From Psoroptes ovis (Eukaryota > Arthropoda > Arachnida > Sarcoptiformes > Psoroptidae), in contig PQWQ01000001.1 in the NCBI GenBank assembly GCA_002943765.1, forward strand, positions 3,011,501 through 3,075,500: a stretch of 64,000 bases of DNA. Direction: 5' to 3'. The notes beneath the pieces are model-generated. The model made no database searches and had not been told where the DNA came from. It worked only from the letters and a program-made list of their open reading frames with translations. The position numbers were made by a program, and so were the translations under genes. Below are positions 40,112-64,000 of the stretch, one piece after another; positions within the stretch are counted from its first letter, which is position 1, and the number at the start of each line of letters is the position of its first letter.

Positions 40112-43100
40112 ACTTTTGCAAATAATCTAATTTTATTATTGTCGTTGATTGTCATTGATTTCGATCGTCATTATCGAAACCATTCAATAATTACAACAAA
40201 AAACACAACATCTCCATTGTTATCATGATTTCATTCAAAATATTCTTGAGAGACAAAGCGAAATTAAAAGCGAAATAATTTTGCTTTTTGCATGTTTGTT
40301 TTTACTAAATAAGACTTTTGTCATTTACTGATGTATAAAAATACGAATTCGGCCCAGAAAAACTAACATATAAATTTTGCATTGGTTTTCTAGAGGTTTC
40401 TCAGTAAAAAAATTTTTGATTCCTTATCTTTATATTCAGACCTGATTGATTTTGATCATGATCCACCATTATCATTCATTAGGATCGAATCTAGCAATTT
40501 TCATTTTACTAAATTTTTGTTGTTTTATTTTGAATTTTAAATTCAAATTCATATATTGTAAATAAATAAATGATTGAAATTGAAATTAGCAAAAAAATGG
40601 GCAGATTTTCGCATATATTTCATCCATACAGACATACAAACACACAAACAAATAAAATAAATGTAACACACATTTGAACATAAACAAATCAAACATCAAT
40701 CGATATTATTATTTAAATTTATTAAAATTATTTTCATAAAAGAAAAATTTAAGCAAAACAAAATATAAATCAAAGATAAAGTGTAGGTGGTGGTTTTGCA
40801 CATTAATTTTCATTTTCATTAGTTTTACCAATAGTATTTTCAATTTTGAAATATTTATTCAAACTTATATCCCAGAACAAATCGCATAAATAGCACGCAC
40901 AGATATCTATCGGATATAATATGGCGATAATCAAAGATATATGAATGAAAACTTTGTATAATTGTTCATGTAAATCAGCAAAATAAAAGATATATGCATG
41001 ATGGGATGAAAATAAAGGAAAACCATCAAGTATTTTTTGAAAATTTAAAGCAAAAATTCACATTTCAAATGTTTGTTTGTATTTGTAATGATAATTAATT
41101 ATATTTGTAAAATCGACTCATATAAAATTCAATCAATTCAATAAATACATGGAAACTTAATTTAATGAGAACTAAAAAAATTAGATCATTAAATTAATGT
41201 CATTCAAACCTGATCATTCTCAACATGATTTGTGTGGTTTGATTGATTTACGCTTGAGTGTGTGTGTTTATGTCTGTTTGGTGGTTATTCAAGATATTTC
41301 CGTTTAAATTTTTCTATCCAATTCAACAAAACCAGAAGTGTTTTAAATTCAAAAAAAACGAAAAAAAATCGAAAAGGAAAACAAATAAATAGAATGAATT
41401 TTTAAAATAAAAATTTATGAATAAATAAACAAAAAAATAATGATCTATGCTAATCATCAATTTACATTTGAATATATTTAATAATAATGATAATAATATA
41501 AGTAAAAAAGACATTTTATTGATAATTTTTGTAATTTTATTTATCTATTTGTATCGATTGAATTCATTCATTTGTTAATATTTAAACAAACAAATAAATT
41601 AACAATATAATCAAGTTAAATTAGTTTCAACAATAAACAATAATGACAGGTAAATAGTAAATATAAATGAAGACAGTTGGATTTCTGCATTTTTGTGCGC
41701 AAAAACTATTGAAAATTTCAAATGAATTGTAATTTATCAAGCAGTTATAATATTTGCGAAGATTTTCTTAGGAGTAAATAAAAAAAAAAATTAAAATATC
41801 ATCGGATTTTTGTGAGAAACTTCGGTTAACAAAAAATCCAATCAATGATCAATGATGATGATGATAATAAATGGATGAATGAATACAAAAAGATCAGCAT
41901 TAGGCGAAAATCAATGGAAAAATTTCATTTTAAAGAAAGGAAAAGTTGTTTGCGTCCGAAATGAAACTTCAACGAATTATGGCTGAAATGTATTCAACGT
42001 TTAGCAAATCGCTAATCACATTCATCATTTTACAGATATTTTTTTCAAATGAAAATGGTTACAATTTTCAATAATTTTTTTTTCAAAAAATTTTCTTTAA
42101 AACGATTATGTTTTGCCAACAGGTTCAAGCAACATCATCATCATAAATAAGACTTTTTTCACCGAAAAGGTTTCGAAAAAATTTAAATTATTTCTCGGAA
42201 AAAAACTGAATTTACGAAAAAATAAATAGGTTTTTTGTGTGTCCATATTAATAAAAATTAAATAAATTAAAACTTTTTTTCTTTTTGAATTAATTTATTT
42301 TCATTTGAAACCATCATCATAGCCTAGGAATTTGAACCTTTGATTCGATGGATGCGTGCAATCAGTGCATTTTTGTGTGTGGTATTTTTTGAATGAATAT
42401 GGAGCCTCAAATATTCAACAGAAAATAAACAGATAAATAATTAATTAATTCATTAATTAATTAAAAATAGCCATATTCGAAACATTTTTTTTTCTGATTC
42501 GGTGAAAATATTTCATTATATGAAAATATGATTTGGGTTTTGTGGTGGGATTTTCAGCCAAATCAAAAATGATCAGAAAAATGCTAAAAATGCAAAATTC
42601 AAAATGAAAAAAATATTCGAAAGTAGAAAGTAGGATATATTTGTAGGCAAAAGTACCTATTTATGTATACATTAAATCAAAACTATAGTGATTATTAGAA
42701 ATTAAAGAAGAAAAATAATAATGACCGGAATGATACTGATACTAATGATGTTCAATGATGATGATGATGATGATGATAATTGTTATTTTTATACACACAC
42801 ACACATACATATGATGCTTGATATATATGGCTATAATCGTTGGTAAATCATTCATGTTGTTTGATATTTAATATTTTCAATTTTATTTTCATAAACATTT
42901 TTACCGACAAAACCATAGGCCTTTTACCATCGATCATTAGCCGAAAGTTTTTTGAATCCGAAGTTTTCATTTTCATTTGGCTCAATTTATTTATTTTTTT
43001 CTGATGTTTAATTTCAAAACTTGAATGATTGAATGATTTTGTGGTCTGTGTGTTTTTTGATGTATGATTATTGTACATTGTACTGTACATTTGTGTAGGT

Positions 43101-44177
43101 ATGTATGCCATAATATACATCTCTATATGTTCAATGGATTACGATAATCATTTTCAGCATCAGCAGCAGCTAAAAATGAATGATGATCAAAGAAAACCTA
43201 AAAGATAATTGAAATTTGAAATAAAAAAGAATATTTGAATAATAAATTATTGCACTGACTTTGCATGGATATTGTTAACCAAAATTTTCATGTCATTCCA
43301 TTGTTTGTAATTAGAAAAAAATATATCAACTGATTTGAATTACACATCTGGACATGTAAGGATTAAATTTTCATCATGATCATATATCAATATTGATTAT
43401 ATCGATATTTTTATCTCTGAATACGATTGAAATTATTTTAATCATAATTCAATGATTATAAAAATAATTCAATTGTAATTATTTCATGGCAAACAACAAA
43501 TGAAAGATTGATATGAAAAAATGAAAATGAAAATCAATCAATCAAATTCCCCCTTTTATTCATCAAATTCAATAATCTATTAATATATTTCATTATTCAT
43601 CTTTTTAAATTAATAAATTCGACCATTTTGAATTATTATTCTGTGCAGTCAATACACTGCTATTGAATGGATTAAAAACAGATTCATTACACATTGGACG
43701 ATTATGTTGAAAATGATAATGATTATGATAATGATTATAAAAATTATCAATGTTATTATTTAAATAATGATTTAAACTATTTCAATAACTCAAAATGACT
43801 TGAAAAAAATTGGAATGAATAGAACTCATCTTTTATTTCTGTTTTGAATCATCTCTGTAAAAAATTCATAGAAATATATACCAAAGAAGCGTATAAATGA
43901 ATGGAGAAAAATCATTATAAATGATACTATTTTTGAATCATTTTTATTTTTCGAACATTGAATTTCATATCTACATACTATCTATCTATATTAGATTTTC
44001 TTTTCATTTAAATAAATAAATAAATGAAATGAATAATTTAGAATAAAATTCAAAAAAAAGGAATCTAAATCTTTTGTATACATCTCATCATTATCATCAT
44101 TCATTCATTCATCTATTATTGTCATATTATTATTGATTATTTGAAAAAAAATTTCATTTCAATACATTAATAATAAA
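40112..44177. other. Noncoding AT-rich stretch
   Basis: No gene supported. Holds ATG arrays (42750-42778), a TAATTAAT patch at 42440-42465 and a CA run at 42795-42806. A 17-nt segment (42336-42352) recurs in the right inverted repeat of the transposon 3.7 kb downstream. Confidence 0.5.
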
Positions 44178-44696
44178 GGGTCTCCTGCAATAAGCGCCTT
44201 AATCAAAAAAAATAGGAAAATCGTAAAAAAAATTATCGCATCATATTCTTGGTCGATAGAGATGAAAAAAAGTCCATTATGGTCATCTCAAATTCTTGAC
44301 CCATCCGTTCCAAAAAGTGGGTCAAAAGTTAGTTTTCGCGATATCTCTTGCGTTTTAAGTGGCAAACTCTCAATTTTTTCATTAATTTAAAGATTATCTA
44401 GTTGACAATCAGTTGTGAAAATATCATTGCTTAAAAATACTTCTTAGATCCAGAATATTCATTTGAAGTTACCATTTTCATTATCGTTTGGGCTTTCCGT
44501 TGATGCAAAATGACGTGTACACGTCAAAACTGAATTTTCGCTAACTTGAATTCCACAACGGTTTAAATAGTCTTTTAAAACAAAAATATTGAGATTTTTC
44601 TATGTTTATCAATTGATGACCATTTAAGTCCCAGCATTATCATTCAAAACATTTTGGGCAAACACCAGACAAGAAAAGAAAACTGAATAAAAACCA
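44178..44696 (+). repeat. Left terminal inverted repeat (519 bp)
   Basis: Matches the reverse complement of 45609-46149 nearly throughout. It contains the palindrome GACGTGTACACGTC (about 44513-44526). Its inner end, after AATAAAAACCA, coincides with the point where recognisable transposase sequence begins. Confidence 0.88.
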
Positions 44697-45474
44697 ATCT
44701 GGATATCTTGTTAAGATACCAGAATTCAAACCCCATCGTAATCAGTTAAGAGTCAACAAGATTCGTTGGGTAGTGGAAGCGGTGCATGGAATAATCGCTC
44801 AGAAGTATAAGCTTCTTCATCATCAGTTTTCAAATCAATTGTTGCCAAAAGCATCTTTGTTTTGCAGAATCGCTTGCTATCTGGTTAACACCTTTAGTAA
44901 GCGACTCATAAGCGACCAATATAACTCTGGTGCAGTCGTGCAACAATTTAAAGAAATGAATAAGACAATCAACGATGTTGGACAATTTGTTTTAGATGAT
45001 AATCTTAATCATAAAAAAAACAAATTCATCCACATCGGAAGCAAAGATCTTGATGATTTTCCGAAATTGTCGCTAGATCAACTTAGATTATTTTTCACTG
45101 GGTCGTATCAATTGTCACAAGCGAGATCGTACCTGGGGGAAATGTTGTCTGGCAAAGATCAATTGCTTTTAGATAAACTGGTCGGTGATATGGACTTGAT
45201 TCGATGCACATTTCGATCGAGACATATCAATTCAAAGACCTACAAAGTATATGTCAAATATCTACGAAATGGCGATCGTATAGATGATATACTAGGCCAT
45301 TATTGTACTTGTGCCAACGGGAACCGAACCATTGGCTCGTGTTCTCATGTTGCAGCTTTGATATACCATCTGAGCTATGGCAAGGACAATAACCGTAGAT
45401 ACCTCCCAGCTGAGGCTTTGACAAACATTTTTGATTGTCGTGAAAATGATGATGAAAGTGATGACTATGAGTGA
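44617..45474 (+). pseudogene. Truncated DDE transposase C-terminus with SWIM zinc finger
   Basis: An open frame runs from 44617 to the TGA at 45474. Its first 27 codons lie in the inverted repeat and look unrelated. From about 44697 it reads GYLVKIPEFKP then NKIRWVVEAVHG, the pattern around the last catalytic Glu (codon 44776) of DDE_Tnp_4-type transposases. The first two catalytic Asp residues and the N-terminal DNA-binding part are absent. Farther on, a SWIM finger CxC-x9-CxH (CTCANGNRTIGSCSHVAA) occupies 45307-45360, and the protein ends in an acidic tail. There is no ATG at the start of the conserved part; the first candidates are GTG 44773 and an internal ATG near 44956. It is best read as an internally deleted, non-autonomous remnant; DNA binding by the SWIM finger could survive if expressed. 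Confidence 0.75.
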
Positions 45475-45492
45475 TTATTCCTGTACATGTTT

Positions 45493-45570
45493 TTTGTAAA
45501 TATTTTTCGTTGATATCATTTTATTTGTAAATATTTTTAGTTGATATTATTTTGTAAATATTTTTTGTAG
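45493..45570 (+). repeat. Short tandem repeat after the transposase
   Basis: About 2.5 copies of a 27-30 nt unit, TTGTAAATATTTTT followed by MGTTGATATYATTT, directly after the stop codon. An AAATAAA site follows near 45590, so this may be the transposase 3' UTR. Confidence 0.7.
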
Positions 45571-45608
45571 TTTTCTTTTTTAAATAAAACGTTATTGTTG
45601 TTAGATGA

Positions 45609-46149
45609 TGGTTTTTATTCAGTTTTCTTTTCTTGTCTGGTGTTTGCCCAAAATGTTTTGAATGATAATGCTGGGACTTAAATGGTCATCAATTGATAAA
45701 CATAGAAAAATCTCAATATTTTTGTTTTAAAAGACTATTTAAACCGTTGTGGAATTCAAGTTAGCGAAAATTCAGTTTTGACGTGTACACGTCATTTTGC
45801 ATCAACGGAAAGCCCAAACGATAATGAAAATGGTAACTTCAAATGAATATTCTGGATCTAAGAAGTATTTTTAAGCAATGATATTTTCACAACTGATTGA
45901 CAACTAAATAATCTTTAATTATTAAAAAAATTGAGAGTTTGCGACTTAAAACGCAAGAGATATCGCGATAATTAACTTTTGACCCACTTTTTGGAACGGA
46001 TGGGTCAAGAATTTGAGATGACCGTAATGGACTTTTTTTCATCTCTATCGACCAAGAATATGATGCGATGGATGCGTGCAATGATGCGATAATTTTTTTT
46101 CCGATTTTCCGATAAAGGCGAAATGAGTCTATCTTATTGCAGGATAGCC
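45609..46149 (-). repeat. Right terminal inverted repeat (541 bp)
   Basis: Reverse complement of the left arm with a 21-nt insertion around 46061-46083, where GATGCGAT occurs twice with filler between, and a few substitutions (for example near 45950 and 45975). Confidence 0.88.
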
Positions 46150-49100
46150 TTTGATTTTTATTTCATTTTATTTATTTTTTTCGAACAAAATTTTCATTTT
46201 TTAAATAAATTTTCCATTTCTCATGAATGTACTTTCACTTTGAAAGCAAAAAAAAATATCAAAATCGATAGAAATCAAATTTCAAACAAAAAACAAACAG
46301 GTATCATTATTATAATAATCATTGATACCGAAGAAAAAAATGTAAAAAATTTGAAGGAATTTGAAAAATTTCTAATGAGGACTGATCAACTCATCGATCT
46401 AATGATCGATTCATCGGTAATTTCATTTGTGATTTGAGAAAATTTTCATGGAAAAATAAGGAAAATATATTTTCTTCATTCATATTTTTTCAATACGGTT
46501 GTCAATAATAATCATAATCAAAAAGTTATAAATATTTTCGATTTTTTCATGGAAAAATATTAAATAATGATGATAATTTTCGGGAATAATTTTTTGAAAT
46601 TTAAACAAAATATTTGTTTTCACAGTTTAGAAATGAAAGAGAAATATACACGCATAAATTGTAAATATGAAAGGAACTTTGTTTGTAATTGGTGAATTGG
46701 TTTTTGGTAACATAGTTTCAAATCACTTGATAATGTGGTACAACATAAATATTTTCACAAAAAAAATATTGGGTCATCATCGATTTTTTTTTCATACCGA
46801 ATGTACGAATTTTATTACTACGGTGATAAATTTATTTAAAAATATTCAAAGATGTAAGTTTCAAGAAAGAAGAAAAAAATGAATTTCTTGTAACATCTTC
46901 AAGCTGGTCAATGACCAGCCAAAAATTTTTGGCCATTCAAAATCAAATTATCCGATCATTCCGATCGAAATGCGGTATTATAATGTTATTGATGTTAATT
47001 TTTTTCCGAAGCAGAACAATTATTGTAAATACCTAATTTAACATGGGAAACAAGTGAAACCAAAATGACCGATAGAAATAAACGAATCGAAATGATTTTC
47101 ATTGAAAATTTGTCATTTCCGATGATGTTTGACATTTTAGACTTTTGAAATCAATGTTCATCATTGATCATCAGTGAATTTCACATAAGAATCCGGATTG
47201 ATAGAGAGATATGTCCGAATTCAATTAATTTTCACCTTTGTCTCCTTTTTAATAATTTCTGTCATGAATGTAATTAAAATTTTACATTAAAAATACTAAA
47301 TATCTCTAATGACATCATACGAAATTCATTTCTCAATGAAATACTCTTCTTGATGCAAATTTTCATTGAAAATGAATGAAAATATGATAATTTTTGAATC
47401 AAATTCTCTTATCAACTAAATTCATTCAATTATCATTATTAATTATTGGATTTCTCTTTAATTTTCTTCGAATAAATGGAATTTTTCTCTCTTTTTGATT
47501 CAAAATAAGCGAAAAAAAATCTCTTTTTACCATGGTATTTCTTTTCATTTTTTTTTTCAAATTAATGTTTCCAGCATAAATGAATCAAGATTCAAAAAAA
47601 TGTTTGCAAAAAAATTGCCATGGATCTTGAATCATATTTCTTTTTGCAAAGTGACTGTGTATCGAACAAAAAATAAATTCCATTAAAATCTTCATTGAAT
47701 TATCATCATCGATACTTCTATTGATAAAAATAATAATAATAACAATAATCGACCCAACCAAAGAAAAAAATCTCCGATCAATCCTTTGACCAACACGAAT
47801 CTATACATCGGCTAATATTATTGACCTGAACTGATGAGAGTGTTTGAGATGAAATAAAAAAGAAGAGAAAATAAGCCTTTCGAATTAAGAAAATATACTC
47901 AAGAGATAATATTAATGATGATGTTCAGTATGTTAATAAAATCTGTAATTTTTTTTCATGTTTATCCATCTCTGGTATTTAATGCTTTTCCATTCATTTC
48001 TTATGCATTTATTTGACATAATTTTTTTTAAAAATCAAATACAGTTACTCCGAAAGAGATGATCAATTTTCAATGATCGGTGGTGGTTGTTTGGTCGGTT
48101 ATTTGGTCATTAGTTCTTGTGCTTATTGTTGGTAGGTCAGTCAGTTGATCGGATATTTTTTTTCTTATTTCCAATTATATTTGTGAAAGAGTTTCCGATC
48201 ATCATTGAAGTATTAAAAAAAAAATTGATGACTGAGAGCAAGAAAGAGTTTAGACATAGATAGTTGAATGATGAGAAATGAAGACTCAAATAATGAAAAA
48301 AAAAATTGAGATGAGAGATATTTCAAACCTCATTCAACAGGTATAGATTATCAAACATTATTATTATTATTATTATTTGTTTGTAGTGAAAAAAAATATT
48401 CATTTATTTATTTTCATTTATGATTAAATGATCAACAAATAAAGATCTGTGAATGTAAATTATTGATCAATTATGTTTGCTGATTTTTCCAATAATTTTT
48501 CAGATAATTTTCATATTCGAAAAATTTTTTTTCATAGAAAATTTTTCGAGAAATTTCATCAAATTCGAATTTCCATGCAAAAATAATTCATTAAAATTTT
48601 TGTTCGTTTTCTTTTGTTCTCAAAATTGTCATCAATAATTATCATAGATGGAAAAATAATGATCATCTAAATTATCACATTTAATTATTACGAGTGAAAA
48701 TTAATGATTGTGATTGTAATTTCAACAATAACAAATGAATTCTAATTATTTATAATTAAATATATTCATTTCTTATCTGCATAATTGTAATTATTATCAT
48801 TTTAATTGTAATTGTGTATTCTATTTATTTATTTATTTAATTCATCAAGTCTTTGAAGATCAAAAATTTCAACGAATATGATTCAAATCATTTATCCCAG
48901 GATCATTTCATCGCATATTTTTTAATGAAATTGATTTAAATTTGAAATCAATCCAAAAAGTTTATGTCAGCTTTCCTTAATTGTGTTTCAAATTAATTTA
49001 ATATTGAATTACATTTCCTCATCATTAATGATTTTTCAACGTTGATCGATGTTTTTTACCATCAACCTATAACAATTGACATTTTGAACGAATCAATAGA

Positions 49101-49337
49101 CCAACATTTTCATCATTTTCAATTCATATGAATTCTTATGACATAATATAACATTCAATACAATTTTTTCACTTTCAAATTCTCCAAAAATTCAAAGACA
49201 ATTTAATTTCATCTTTTCATTTGAAACAAATTGAGCATATTTCGTATTCAGAACAAAAAAAGAAACATTTTTTTCGGGAGTAACATTGAACTAACAATCG
49301 AAGTAATAAAATAAAAAATAAAACAGGCCAAGCCAAA
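46150..49337. other. Noncoding region upstream of the large + strand gene
   Basis: No coding exon supported. A double palindrome at 46903-46933 is listed separately. A GC-richer GGTGGTTGTTTGGTCGG patch lies at 48070-48140, with microsatellites (TTATTATTA at 48358-48375) around it. The promoter of the 49338 gene should lie in the last part but no core element was identified. Confidence 0.5.
46903..46933. repeat. Two abutting palindromes
   Basis: GCTGGTCA-A-TGACCAGC (46903-46919) is followed, sharing two bases, by GCCAAAAATTTTTGGC (46918-46933). Both arms are perfect. Confidence 0.8.

Positions 49338-64000
<14,663 letters not shown>

Larger units (their letters stand above)
44178..46149. mobile_element. 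DNA transposon with long terminal inverted repeats
   Basis: Two near-identical inverted segments, 44178-44696 and 45609-46149, flank a 912-bp centre that carries the C-terminal part of a DDE transposase fused to a SWIM zinc finger. The outer ends read GGGTCTCCTGCAATAAG (left) and, reverse-complemented, GGCTATCCTGCAATAAG (right). Target-site duplication was not resolved. The arms differ by scattered substitutions and a 21-nt insertion near the right end, so the copy is moderately old. The transposase combination suggests the ISL2EU/Harbinger-like group of DDE transposons; this is from memory of the family. Confidence 0.82.

Noticed and set aside
42848..43120. 90-codon minus strand open frame
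   Set aside because: Random-looking Lys/Met/Ser/Thr-rich product with no splice context or family resemblance.
46123..46437. 104-codon + strand open frame starting in the transposon end
   Set aside because: Starts within the inverted repeat and continues into AT-rich noncoding DNA; no similarity to a protein family.

Overview
The window is AT-rich eukaryotic DNA. It has short spliced introns (about 60-260 nt), Asn/Ser/His-rich low-complexity proteins, GT-AG splice sites and ordinary animal housekeeping genes (RpS8, TAF6). The style best fits a small arthropod genome, most likely an acariform mite of the Dermatophagoides kind. That assignment is inference from composition and gene style, not from a species marker.

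Layout. 1-1.85 kb: noncoding. 1.85-3.72 kb (+): a seven-exon histidine acid phosphatase with signal peptide and C-terminal membrane anchor. 3.76-4.8 kb (-): an apparently noncoding spliced transcript, each of whose three introns holds a box C/D snoRNA candidate. 4.93-6.55 kb (-): ribosomal protein RpS8 in six coding exons, exactly 208 aa, with two more snoRNA candidates in its introns. 6.83-8.76 kb (+): TAF6, divergent from RpS8 over a 278-bp shared promoter. 9.2-10.3 kb (-): an unrecognised 271-aa protein in four exons. 10.3-49.3 kb: about 39 kb without a convincing host gene. It contains microsatellites, two tiny mariner-type MITEs, a 5'-truncated LINE 3' end and a 2-kb DNA transposon with roughly 520-540 bp inverted repeats and the C-terminal part of a SWIM-domain transposase. 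49.3 kb to the window end (+): a large secreted or membrane, Ser/Thr/Pro-rich extracellular-type protein whose 11-kb first intron contains a complete Ty3/gypsy LTR retrotransposon, a (AG)62 tract and two more mariner MITEs.

The most interesting parts are: (1) the RpS8/snoRNA neighbourhood, where five intronic C/D candidates occur within 2.3 kb, three with guides that fit conserved 28S rRNA segments, and four with box D 78-89 nt upstream of the 3' splice site; (2) the retrotransposon, which has two LTRs I read as identical, a 4-bp target duplication and one uninterrupted gag-pol frame, so it is young and possibly active, and whose TATA box sits at the centre of a 34-nt palindrome; (3) the long-TIR transposon, which looks like an internal-deletion derivative.

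Gene boundaries were placed by hand from reading frame, splice-site match and phase. All target-site and family statements rest on remembered conserved sequences, and no database search was possible.
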